From assembly GCA_002279765.1 (NCBI GenBank), contig NCCR01000030.1, forward strand, positions 1 to 47,095: 47,095 nt of DNA, in the 5' to 3' direction. The notes under the pieces were generated by a model. The model had not been told where the DNA came from and made no database searches. It was given only the letters and a program-made list of their open reading frames with translations. Every line of letters starts with the position of its first letter. Position 1 is the first letter of the stretch. Source of the DNA: Verrucomicrobia bacterium 12-59-8 (lineage in GTDB: Bacteria > Verrucomicrobiota > Verrucomicrobiae > Verrucomicrobiales > Verrucomicrobiaceae). Shown in pieces: positions 35,901 through 44,300 of this stretch. The translations under genes were made by a program, and so were the position numbers.

Positions 35901-35968
35901 ACGTCTATGATCACCGCTGGAAAGCAGAACCACGCAAACCCGAGACCGCTGATGCATTGGCACGCTGA
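32927..35968 (+). CDS. ydbH: YdbH-like / AsmA-superfamily intermembrane lipid-transport bridge protein
   Basis: A 1013-residue protein starting at GTG 32927 (MNSAAPTSKLRRFWRWTWRL). One N-terminal helix (about 18-38, LGLTGIILLTILIGWAWH) anchors it in the inner membrane; the rest is beta-rich and periplasmic, with AsmA/TamB-style repeats (LKLTPTELCPVAGELAW, LTVTDAELDIAMQLAE, VDTLAVSDGKLIIAPKG) and a conserved-looking end (FYGREGRGHLRFFG, NVYDHRW). E. coli YdbH is about 880 residues and works with YnbE and YdbL to move phospholipids to the outer membrane. The identity rests on general architecture plus the next gene, which overlaps it by 17 bases and resembles YnbE and YdbL. Confidence 0.75.
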   Translation: MNSAAPTSKLRRFWRWTWRLGLTGIILLTILIGWAWHQRVPIANALLRRFSGNMQVEVVSLDWLDGALHVREVSTLHLPSSKHISTVGHLEWRPRWGQLYQGNLGGLKVEDAVVDVPLSWLVLSPPQAGSPAAGGSSVRWRLDLIDLAPTKFIVRDADWQPVGSVVITQKVQDLEVGGSKSPSFKSVITDLQQAEWRGQPVFSSMHFETDMRGNEIDIKKASLHGGSFDLAWLQEFGAKLPPFSGGAQFEWNGRDVRLSSAGLISGGTHEVHLKNLHLQPLTGEGQINAAALDLKASQDLNGLWHVERGLLQKPVIAWTPELETALLPKSESKQTTTWQAKIDALEVEGGTLKLTPTELCPVAGELAWSTSLESLNISSEGLRSAVKQKLTLAGVSLRWNPKDPSVQLPPFVQAKSATLEVVPDSLRELWQVESLVLTAPRLAFTPENGPWFDKIETPPVKTSLKPALPWWKHLLFGSLTVTDAELDIAMQLAERLESSIHFAITTEQSKQHLHIETAQMSIPKRSTLPVLNFADVEVLAALPEMWRSQRLESLKITEGHVAVGDALMTLFSGDAAVVEKKVDATASRWTAGIIEVDKLCVTLMSIAPGLPPVHFDVNFSANETPLDLDGLAENVEPQNIQLTRLRIPSPHEPLRTVAEMDVIQVSYTLDGLLHRRIDRVEIVSPLLYVGEDLFWYVANFRKTMKDEPPMPDAAFGPPAPPKPTAPGWQVDTLAVSDGKLIIAPKGVPLAGISRPFPFSFTSKLESGQLDAQFDIPTDNYTLKDLKLEFLGMKGQVHFNLPMKDRNNNLTETFTVEQLRWKQLHFENAHLSVTYDAHGIYGLFGSSAYGGYVNGAFDIYLDETFTWDGWLAGTDVDLQPVTTTLFPEYFLIDGKVQGKIIATGNKHELYQGDAEFQNRSHGRFKIAALNDLIKSLPKALTGTIGDQISRIGLETLRDFDYESIDGKARFYGREGRGHLRFFGPTGSRKFDVNVYDHRWKAEPRKPETADALAR

Positions 35969-36527
35969 ACGATTCATCCTTTGCCTTGCCGCATTCGCTC
36001 TGGCCGCATGCAAACTGCCCGAAGTGCCTATCACCACGCCTAAACCTCTCGAAGTGAACCTCAACATGCGGCTGGATGTTTACCAGTACCGGGGTGATGA
36101 ACCGCAGGACAAGGAGGCCCTCAAAAACGCCAGCGAAACCACCGAGCGCATGCGCAACCGCATGCAGGAAATCCAGACTTTGAAAAACAACCAGATGGTC
36201 AGCGAGGATCATCGCGGCCTGCTGCAGATTCGTGAAGTGCCCTCCGGCAGCTGGGGCGCTCAGGTAAAAAAAGCCGTGGCTGCCGAAAATGAAGACCGCA
36301 TGCTGCTCATGCGCCAGAAGGCCAAGGAGGCCAACCGCCCGCTGTTTGAGATCGAGGAAGAGCAGTGGCGCCTCCGCAGCCAGCAGGCCGACCCCGGCGA
36401 ATGGATTGAGGTTCCAGGCACCACCCCGGGTTCGTTTCAGTTGAAACAGGTGCCAGCCAGAACGACTCCCCCAGCCAGCCAGCCAATCACCACCACGCCA
36501 CCCATCCCAATCACGCCCAAGCCATGA
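35952..36527 (+). CDS. YnbE-YdbL (DUF1318) fusion lipoprotein
   Basis: 191 residues from the ATG at 35952. Residues 1-20 (MHWHAERFILCLAAFALAAC) end in a lipobox with Cys20. The next segment, KLPEVPITTPKPLEVNLNM, matches the pattern of mature YnbE (short, ...PKEPITINMNVKI). Residues about 60-170 then resemble YdbL/DUF1318: ERMRNRMQEIQTLKNNQMVSE, VKKAVAAENEDRMLLMRQKA and ADPGEWIEVPG, compared with the RINAARAESYQQL and AKPGEYVKG blocks of YdbL. A Pro/Thr-rich tail follows. In E. coli YnbE and YdbL are separate genes; YdbL is a YnbE chaperone. The next gene starts within the stop (ATGA). Confidence 0.72.
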   Translation: MHWHAERFILCLAAFALAACKLPEVPITTPKPLEVNLNMRLDVYQYRGDEPQDKEALKNASETTERMRNRMQEIQTLKNNQMVSEDHRGLLQIREVPSGSWGAQVKKAVAAENEDRMLLMRQKAKEANRPLFEIEEEQWRLRSQQADPGEWIEVPGTTPGSFQLKQVPARTTPPASQPITTTPPIPITPKP

Positions 36528-36814
36528 AACTCATCCTTTTCCTGCTCATCTCGTTGTCCGTTGTTCTCGCCTTCACCAATCCCAACGAAGCTGAGTTCCG
36601 TTCCCACATGCAGCAAAAATACGGCATTGCCGGTTCGTTGAGCCTGAAGGTGGCCTCCATCTTCTCCGCTGGCACCAGCACCGGCGTGTCCCGTGACAAC
36701 TACATCCTCTTCAGCCGCTACTACATCGGCGGTGACGGCATTCTGCCGCGCACGGATCTGGCCTGGGGCGTGGCGGGAAAATTTTATGACATTGACGAAA
36801 AGGACGCTAAGTGA
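36524..36814 (+). CDS. Small secreted protein, possibly DUF4359-like
   Basis: 96 residues with a signal peptide (MKLILFLLISLSVVLAFTNP). After it come NPNEAEFRSHMQQKYG and RDNYILFSRYYI...GKFYDIDEKDAK, which recall DUF4359 proteins (Asn-Pro near the N-terminus, later an xNFxxFSxY block and a KF end). Function unknown. It overlaps the lipoprotein gene by 4 bases, so it belongs to the ydbH operon. Confidence 0.7.
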   Translation: MKLILFLLISLSVVLAFTNPNEAEFRSHMQQKYGIAGSLSLKVASIFSAGTSTGVSRDNYILFSRYYIGGDGILPRTDLAWGVAGKFYDIDEKDAK

Positions 36815-36902
36815 GGACTTGCTTCATCTGCTGCCTTCATCCATGCGGCCGCCTGTGCCAGCTCGAATGCCGCCGCTCTTTTTTGTCCATAGCGCACAAA
36901 AT

Positions 36903-37121
36903 TCACGGGGCCTTCCCATCCTCTTCCGCCCCGGCTTTTTGATTCGCAGGCAGTTCCACCGTCACACTCAGCTCCCAGGCACGGTTTTTGATGCACCAGA
37001 CCAGCGCTCCCACACCGAGCACGCCCATGATAGCCAAATGCAGCATGCACCCGGTAGCGCAGCCGATTCCTTGAAACGAATCACGATAAGTGCGGATATT
37101 GGTTCTGACAGAGTCCCCCAT
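36903..37121 (-). CDS. Possible small membrane protein
   Basis: 72 residues from an ATG at 37121 (MGDSVRTNIRTYRDS); the frame extends to 37202. One membrane helix (GCMLHLAIMGVLGVGALVWCI) followed by a polar, Lys/Glu-rich tail. Helix and charged tail look like a real single-pass protein, and nothing is coded opposite, but it has no recognisable family and sits alone on the minus strand inside a plus-strand cluster. Confidence 0.5.
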   Translation of the reverse strand: MGDSVRTNIRTYRDSFQGIGCATGCMLHLAIMGVLGVGALVWCIKNRAWELSVTVELPANQKAGAEEDGKAP

Positions 37122-37223
37122 ACATGGCAACCTGTGACATCTTGGATTGGACAGCCAGCGATTGTCGTCGATTTTTGACCTGCCTTTCACCGATACCCCC
37201 ACCCAAAACTTCCTGATCCGCCC

Positions 37224-37631
37224 ATGTCACGCCGTGCCCAATCTGGAGTCCGCCCCACCCACTGGCTGGGATTGATCGCCATTCTCGCCGCCGTCGGTGG
37301 CGGTGGTTTCGCTTTGATGAACCGCACCATCGATACCATGACAGGAATCACCGAGCTCAGCGCCAGTGAATTCATGGAAAATGCCACCGCGCTGAGCGGC
37401 AATGAATACAAGGTCGAAGGCATCGTGGATGACCGGCTCGACAATTGGCGCAGCACTGAAGGCCGACTCTTCAGCCTGCAGATCAGCGAAGCCTCAGGCA
37501 ATATTTTCGTTCCAGTATGGGTGCCGCCGGATTACAAAGGTGCCAACATTCAGCGTCGGCAACGTTACATCCTTAAAGTGCGCGTCTTGGAAACCGGCGT
37601 GCTCAAAGTGCTCGAACTCATCAAAGCGTAA
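37224..37631 (+). CDS. Membrane-anchored protein with OB-fold-like domain
   Basis: 135 residues. One helix (about 13-32, HWLGLIAILAAVGGGGFAL), then a beta-rich domain: SASEFMENATALSGNEYKVEGIVDDRL and RLFSLQISEASGNIFVPVWVP, IQRRQRYILKVRVLETGVL. This layout (anchor, then strands with GNEYKVEG) recalls OB-fold proteins such as CcmE, but the haem His motif of CcmE is absent. Function unknown. It is 12 bases upstream of the next gene, so probably in the same transcript. Confidence 0.75.
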   Translation: MSRRAQSGVRPTHWLGLIAILAAVGGGGFALMNRTIDTMTGITELSASEFMENATALSGNEYKVEGIVDDRLDNWRSTEGRLFSLQISEASGNIFVPVWVPPDYKGANIQRRQRYILKVRVLETGVLKVLELIKA

Positions 37632-37643
37632 ACCCACACCGTC

Positions 37644-39599
37644 ATGAAGCGCCTCATTCTCGCCCTCGTCCTGGCCGCGCTGTGTTCAGCCAGCGCCCAG
37701 GTGCTGCCAGGCAGCACCGGTGTCGGCGCTCCCCCGGCTAACACCACATCCAACAACAATTTCAACGTCGTCCCCGGCAGCGCCGCTGACCGCCAGACCG
37801 ATTCGCAGACCGCGCTCGGCAGCATGCCCGTGGCAGATCCCGGCTCCGAAAACGTCGCCTTCAACGGCAAGCTCTGGAATGTGACCAACAACCGTCTCAT
37901 GCGTTCACGGTTTGAGACCTATCTCTCCACACCCGAGGCCAACGGCCCTGAAGACCAGGCCTATCGCGATCTCATGGCGCAGATCACAGAACTGCTGGCC
38001 CCCACGCACAAGCAGGCACCAGACCCCGTCACCAAGGCTCAGGCCCGCGGGCCGGAAGTCATGAAAGCTTTTGCCCTGCTTCCGGAGGCCGGTGCAGCCA
38101 AAATCGACGGCGGCCTCTGCAATGCTGTCGCCAACGCGATCTGGGATGTCTGGACGGCACAGAAGCGCGTGAACGAACGCAAACTGGCAAACACTGCCAT
38201 GATGGATCGCCGCAAGCAGCTCGAATGGAACGCGGAGATGGGAATGAGCAGCGCGCCGCTGTCCAAAAGCGGCCCCGCCTCCAAAAACGGCTCACAGCAA
38301 AACAATGCGCAGGCGCAGCAGACCAACAGCGCCACCGTCGGCCGCACCTCCGGCTACATCAAGGGCATCGCTGAAATCGAAGCACGCACCAAGCTCAACG
38401 AGACGGCCATGGGCCTCTCCGAAGTCACCAGCAAGATCCAGTTCCAGGCCCTCATCATCCAGATGTTCATGCAGCGCCGTTTTGAGCACGCCGTCATTGC
38501 CTGCCGCTTCTATCCCAATCTCTTCCGCGACGGCGAAAGCATCCTGCAGCTCGACAAGGACAGCGATGTACAAAAACTGCTCTCCAGCAGCTTCGGCGTA
38601 CCTCCCACCGTAAGCATGATCGATGGCCTCTCGTTGGAAGCCATCCGCAGCGTTGACGAATCCCTCGTCTCATTCGAAAACCTCGTGGCCCGCCGGGATG
38701 TGGACAGCGCCAGCAACCGCCTGCTGGAAGCCTTTGGCGTCGGCGAATACCTGCCGCGCGTCCGCCGCCTGCCCATGTCTGAAAAGACCAAGGTGCTGGA
38801 TTTCGTGCGCAAGAAAAACAAGCTGCTCTCCTTCCTCGAAATGAAGGACTATTCCAGCGCCGAAACCGTCGTCACGGAGCTACGCGCCACCTCCGACGAC
38901 TTTGAATACGCCAAGCCCCTGGCCGCGATTCAGACCGCCAAGACCATGAGTAACCTCCATGTGAACAACGCCAATGCGGCGATGGGCAACAAGGATGCCG
39001 TTACCGTCGAGGCGGAGATGAAAGCTGCCGCTGAAATCTGGCCTACCAATCCCCGTGTCACCCAGCTCAGTGAAAATATGATGCAGTCCACGGACAAGAA
39101 GTCCCAGGCGCTCATGGAATTCGACCGCCTCCTTAGCCAGCGCAACTACCGCCAAATTTTCGAGAACAAAGCCCCGTTCATCGCCGCTGTGGACGGTGAT
39201 CTCGCCCGCAAACAGCAGCTTGAAAAAGTTCTCAATGACATGGGTCGGCTGGAACTCATCCTCGGCGGTGCCAGGGAATTGGCCGCCAGCAGCCCGCCTG
39301 CCGCATGGGAAAAAGTGGACAAAGAATCCAAGCTCTTCCCCGACGATCCCGTGCTCAGCAAGCTGCGCGCAGATCTCAGTGTGAAGGCCAGCGAATTCGT
39401 CACCGCCATCGAAAACGCCCGCCAGCAGGAGGAAAAGCAGCAGGTAGGCTCCGCGCTCGCCTGGTATTTAAAGGCCAAGAGCATGCATCCGCTCAGCGAA
39501 ATGGCCCGAGATGGAATCAAGCGCCTAGTTGAAGTCGTTAAAGTCGGCGACCAGCCACCGCCCACAGACCCCGAACCGACATCCGCGCTCAACAATTAA
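37644..39599 (+). CDS. Secreted helical protein of unknown function
   Basis: 651 residues with a signal peptide (MKRLILALVLAALCSASAQ). A Ser/Asn/Thr-rich linker (about 25-65) precedes a mostly alpha-helical body. There is a Gln/Asn-rich insert around 205-235 (QQNNAQAQQTNS), and a C-terminal part (about 400-620) with pairs of helices that look TPR-like (FLEMKDYSSAETVVTELRA, ALAWYLKAKSMHPLSEMA). No catalytic motif seen. It follows the small OB protein by 12 bases and ends the plus-strand cluster that starts with ydbH, so an envelope role is likely (inference). Confidence 0.8.
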   Translation: MKRLILALVLAALCSASAQVLPGSTGVGAPPANTTSNNNFNVVPGSAADRQTDSQTALGSMPVADPGSENVAFNGKLWNVTNNRLMRSRFETYLSTPEANGPEDQAYRDLMAQITELLAPTHKQAPDPVTKAQARGPEVMKAFALLPEAGAAKIDGGLCNAVANAIWDVWTAQKRVNERKLANTAMMDRRKQLEWNAEMGMSSAPLSKSGPASKNGSQQNNAQAQQTNSATVGRTSGYIKGIAEIEARTKLNETAMGLSEVTSKIQFQALIIQMFMQRRFEHAVIACRFYPNLFRDGESILQLDKDSDVQKLLSSSFGVPPTVSMIDGLSLEAIRSVDESLVSFENLVARRDVDSASNRLLEAFGVGEYLPRVRRLPMSEKTKVLDFVRKKNKLLSFLEMKDYSSAETVVTELRATSDDFEYAKPLAAIQTAKTMSNLHVNNANAAMGNKDAVTVEAEMKAAAEIWPTNPRVTQLSENMMQSTDKKSQALMEFDRLLSQRNYRQIFENKAPFIAAVDGDLARKQQLEKVLNDMGRLELILGGARELAASSPPAAWEKVDKESKLFPDDPVLSKLRADLSVKASEFVTAIENARQQEEKQQVGSALAWYLKAKSMHPLSEMARDGIKRLVEVVKVGDQPPPTDPEPTSALNN

Positions 39600-39609
39600 G
39601 CCGGTCTGC

Positions 39610-40309
39610 TCAGCGATACTTCGACAATCCTTCGAGGTACTGCTGGGCAAGTTCGGTCTGCGGCCGGGTAAAAAAATCAGCGGCGGCGGATGACTCCTCC
39701 ACTTTCCCGGCAGCGAGGAAGACGACCCAGTCCGCCACCTTCCGCGCAAAGCTGATCTCATGCGTGGCCAGAATGATGCACCTCCCCCGTCATCACAGGG
39801 TCCAGAGCGGAAGTCGGTTCATCAAGCAGCAGCAGCCGTGGTTTCGGTGCCAGCGCCCTGGCGATGGCCGCACGCTGCTGCTGGCCACCTGAGAGCTGGC
39901 TCGGCCGTTTGTGCTCGTGGCCTGCCAGGCCAAGGCGGTGCAGCAGTTCCAGCGCACGCTGTGTCGCCTGCGTTTCGGACATGCCATGCACCTCCAGCAG
40001 CGGCAGCGTGATGTTTTGCAATGCCGTGAGATGCGGAAACAGATTGTACCCCTGAAAGACAAATCCATTCCCGCGCCGCTCATTCAGCGCACCCTCCTCA
40101 TCATGCGGCAGCGTGCGCGCGTCGATGCTCACGTGCCCGTCATCCGGCACCAGCAGACTGCCGAGCACACGCAGCAGCGTGGACTTGCCTCCCCCCGAAG
40201 GCCCCAGCAGCGCGATCACCCGTGCTTCGTCACCCGTGGCAAACGATGCTCCATCCAGCGCCGCATGCGCACCATAGCGCTTGGTCACCTCATGCGTTTC
40301 AAGTTTCAT
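39610..40309 (-). pseudogene. Amino-acid-type ABC transporter ATP-binding protein, frameshifted with internal gap
   Basis: From ATG 40309 (preceded by GGGAGG, a good ribosome binding site) the protein reads METHEVTKRYG-like start, LLGPSGGGKSTLLRVLG (Walker A), FVFQGYNLFPHLTALQNI, QLSGGQQQRAAIARAL and LLLDEPTSALDPVMTGEV, then stops at 39758. The missing end is in another frame: ILATHEISFARKVADWVVF (H loop) to LEGLSKYR, stop at 39610. Normal proteins have about 13 residues (L-x-x-I-x-x-L-x-x-x-G-x-T) at the junction, so about 38 bases are missing near 39780. GlnQ/HisP-type family. Either a deletion or a sequence fault. Confidence 0.85.
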
Positions 40310-41066
40310 ACGCAAACCTCCCTTCCAGACGCCGTGCCACATGCGAAAGCGGCAGCGTCACAACAAGATACGCCAGCGCCAGCGGCAGATAGCCCTCCAG
40401 CGGCGCAAAATTCGCAGCGTTCATGATCTTCACCTTCTGCACCAGCTCCTCGATGCCGATAACTGAGAGCAGCGAAGAATCTTTGATCAGCGAAACCAGC
40501 TGACCCGTGGTTCCCGGCAGCGCACGCCGCAGCGCCTGCGGAATGATCACAAAACGGTAGGTTTGTGCCTTGCTAAAGCCAACCGCACGCGCCGCTTCAA
40601 GCTGTGATGCACTGATGCTTTCCACCGCACCCCGAAAGATTTCCGCCAGATACGCCCCTTCAAAACAGCCCAGCAGTATGATGCCCGTAAAGAGCGGCTG
40701 GTCGATGTTCAGCGCCTGAGCGATGATGTAATGGCCGATGAGCAGTTGCACCAGCAGCGGCGATCCGCGCACCACTTCAACCACACTGCCGCATCCCATA
40801 CGCACCGGCAGCCACCGCGCACGCCGGCCCAGCATGAGCAAAAAACCGAAGGCAATGCTGACGACCATCGCCACAAGCGAGAGCCCCATCGTGCTCAGCC
40901 AGCCATAGCAGAACTGCTGCCGATACTGCCACACCCCGCTCCAATTCCATGGATAATCCACAGCCGAAAACACCCCGTAAAATGCCGCCGAAGCGGCTGC
41001 GAACAACACGAGCGCATAAACTGCGTAGCGCGTCTTCGTGGCAGAAATGGCATGTGCGTCTGGCAA
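40299..41066 (-). CDS. Polar amino acid ABC transporter permease (HisMQ/GlnP family)
   Basis: 255 residues, five to six membrane helices. The coupling EAA block reads ARAVGFSKAQTYRFVIIPQA and the family marks VVRGSPLLVQLL and GAYLAEIFRGAVESI are clear. It overlaps the ATPase gene by 11 bases, typical of a transporter pair. No periplasmic binding protein gene lies next to it, so the substrate (Gln, His, Arg, Cys and others are possible) and the source of the binding protein are unknown. With the ATPase broken, the system may be non-functional. Confidence 0.9.
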   Translation of the reverse strand: MPDAHAISATKTRYAVYALVLFAAASAAFYGVFSAVDYPWNWSGVWQYRQQFCYGWLSTMGLSLVAMVVSIAFGFLLMLGRRARWLPVRMGCGSVVEVVRGSPLLVQLLIGHYIIAQALNIDQPLFTGIILLGCFEGAYLAEIFRGAVESISASQLEAARAVGFSKAQTYRFVIIPQALRRALPGTTGQLVSLIKDSSLLSVIGIEELVQKVKIMNAANFAPLEGYLPLALAYLVVTLPLSHVARRLEGRFAYET

Positions 41067-41340
41067 GGCGCAGTGATTTACGCCGGAAAAGCACCTTTTG
41101 TCCTGCTGAATTTATTTCATTGCTGAGTCGAGCCTATTCTTGTTCTCGCCCAAGGACTCATGGGCAAATGAGTTTTTTGGAAACCGACTTAACTGCCATG
41201 GTGATGCATGGAGGCGAATGAGACCTGATCTCGATGAATGGGATCATGCCAAATGATGGTATTTTTATGCCCATTGCGACCACGGATCCCTGCATGGGAC
41301 AGGTTTCTGCTTGGAGAGAAAATACCCCCAGGCTTCTCTT

Positions 41341-44300
41341 ATGCGTCATCTTTTCCGTTCCTTGTTTTTAGCACTATGCTTGTGGCTCTGCCCCAGCACT
41401 TACGTTCACGCAGACCCCGCACTGCTCACCTGGGATGGCACGCCGTCCACGGTGGGAGTCATCGACAACGTGGCAGGCACATGGAGCACAGTTCCCTCCA
41501 ACATGACTTGGTACAATACCCTCTCTCTGGCCCAGTTTGGTTCTCTGAATTCCACCCTGGGTGCCACCATCACCGTCAACGAGGCCATCAGCGTTGCCGG
41601 TATCAATTTTCTGCCGCTCAATGGCACGCTCACCGGGGACGGCTTTGTGTTCTCGGGCACCGGGTCAGTCAATCTCGGCAGCGGTGCCTCCATCAATATT
41701 TCGACGAACGCTTCCAACAGCAGCGGCAGATACGTGCGCTTTAATGTGCCTGTCATCGGCAACAACCTGACGGTGGCCAAGGCAGATGGTACCCTTCAGG
41801 CGTTTTTTGACTTGGCGGTCGCCAACGCCAATTTGACAGGAACGCTCACCCTCAAAGCCTCATCTGCAGGCGGCGGCATCTTTGCCGTTCTCAGGCCGGC
41901 GAACATCACAGGTCTCTCGGACATCGTCGTGGAAAGCGGTTCCACGATTTATTTCAGCGTGACCAACGCCAACTTCACGGTTCCCACCACCATCGCAGGC
42001 ACCAGCACGCCGCCCATCCGCTTGGACAGCTCCGGCAACACCTTCACCTCGACCGCCACCATCACCCTCAGTGCCACCGCGCGGTTTCACACGAGCGTCA
42101 ATGTGGTTGCCACCACCATCAACGCCGCCATTACCGAGACGGCCGGAGGCAGCAAGAATTTCCAACGCAGCGCCACCGTTGCCGCCAATTCCACCTCTTT
42201 AGTGACGATGACCTACGCAGGAGCCAACAATTACACCGGCACCACCACTTTCGGCACCTTGACGAGTCTGCTCAGCACCAGCGACACCGGTGAAGGCGGA
42301 GTGAATGTTTTAAATTTCGCCTCGGCCACGGCCCCGGATAACAATATCTTCTACAACAACGTCACGGCCAACACCCTGACCCTCGTCGGTGGCACGGCCT
42401 CCGCCACCACCTTGAAGATGGTCGGTGCCATGGGTGAGACCAACAGCCAGACTTTTTCAGGACTCATCCTGCAGCAGGGCAGCACCGGAGTGGAAGTCAT
42501 TTCAGATGTCGGAGGCACCGCCAATCTCAATCTCGGCGCGATCACCCGCACGGCCTTCACCGCCCTTTCCATCAAGGGGCCTGCCAGCGGCAGCATCACC
42601 GCCACATACGGCGGATCGTCTGACACTTTCATGGGACCCTGGGCCACTTACATCGTGGGAGATGGCCTCAATGCCAGTTGGGCCTCCCTTGTCGGCGGTA
42701 AAGTCTCTCTCTATACCGGAAACCTCGACTACGTGACAGGCACCGCAGTTGGCTTGGTATCAGGATATGCCGCAACGTCCCACCTGCGGGTGTCCTCCTC
42801 CTCCACGGGAGTAGTCACTTCTTCAGGCACGACCAATATCGCCACCGTTTCCATGACTGATGCCAGCAGCGCACGCACTCTCGACATCGGCAATGGAAAC
42901 ACGCTGCGATTGGCCGCGCTGGGCGGCATCCAGGTGGTCAAAGGCTCTCAAGACTTCACAGTGGGCACCTTGGGAGACACCAGTGTTTTAATGGCGGGCG
43001 GCACATCCACCAATGTGGCGGGAGAGCTCTACCTGACCAATCTCTCCTCCACCGGCAGCCTGATCATCAACTCGCTGATCAGGAACAACGGGACGGGAGC
43101 CACGACCTTGATCCTCAATGGCACCGGTCGCACGATCCTCACCGCAGCCAGCGACTTCACCGGCAATGTGCTCGTCAACAGCGGCGTCCTAGAAGTGCGC
43201 AACAACACCGCCCTGGGCGTGGTTTCCACCAGCCTGACCAAAATCATGACCGGTGCCTCCCTAAATATCTCCGGGGGTCTCACGCTGGCGGAGAACTTTC
43301 AGATCAACGGTCACGGCATCGCCCTGGACGGGGCCATCCGCAGCCTCTCCACCGGCAACAACATCACCGGCATCCTCCGCGCCCAGTCATCTACACGCAT
43401 TGCTTCGGACATCGGACTTCTGACCTTGAGCGGCGGCATCGTCGCCCAGACGACCAACATCGCCCTTTTTTTCTCCGGGGCTGGGAACACGGAAGTCACC
43501 GGCACCATCACCGGCACCACTCCCATCCTCTTCAAAGACGGGCTGGGCACACTCACCCTGAGCGGCAGCAGCACGAATGGGGGGATCACCACGATCACCA
43601 ATGGAACGCTTAAGTTGAACTTCAGCGGCGCGGCCGCCCCCGCCGCCAACATTCTCTACACCAATGGCGGCACCGTCGGTGCCCTCTCCATGAGCAACGG
43701 TTCCACCTTCAGTGCGACGGGTAAGGCCTCCACCGTCAACAGCCAGGCATTCACCACCTTGACCTTCACCAGTGCCGGCAAGTACCGCATGTCAGTCGAT
43801 CAAAACAACGCGACCAGCATCAACGTCAACTTCACCACGATCAGCCGTGCCGTTGGAGCCATTGTGCAATTTGACAGCACCACGCTCGCTGGTTTCACCA
43901 CGACCTCTGGCACGACGAATGCGCTGCTCACGGGCACCGGCGGGGTCGCTTACGCCACAGTCGGTCTCAATGACTGGGCCGCTACCGCCACTGCAAATGC
44001 CTCCAGAAATATCGTCGGCTTGTCCACCATCAGCGGCGGCTACACCACCGCCAGCATCAGCGGCAATGCCGACATCACCGCCAGCGCTAGCATCAGTGCG
44101 GACACCGCTGTGTCCAGCCTTCGGTTCAACACCAGCACCGGAGCCCTCACCACCTTGTCGGACACGACCGGAGGGACCAAATATTTGACCACCGGCGGCA
44201 TCCTTGTCACTCCTGCCGTGGGGGCGAACGATGTCCTCATCTCCACTGGCGCCTTGCGCGTCCCCTCGGGAGCTTCCGAACTCGTCATCATCCAAAACAA

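Noticed and set aside
36815..37223. Extended forms of plus-strand frames after the DUF4359-like gene
   Set aside because: Frames such as 36693-37178 lack a family and overlap both the secreted gene and the possible minus-strand membrane protein.
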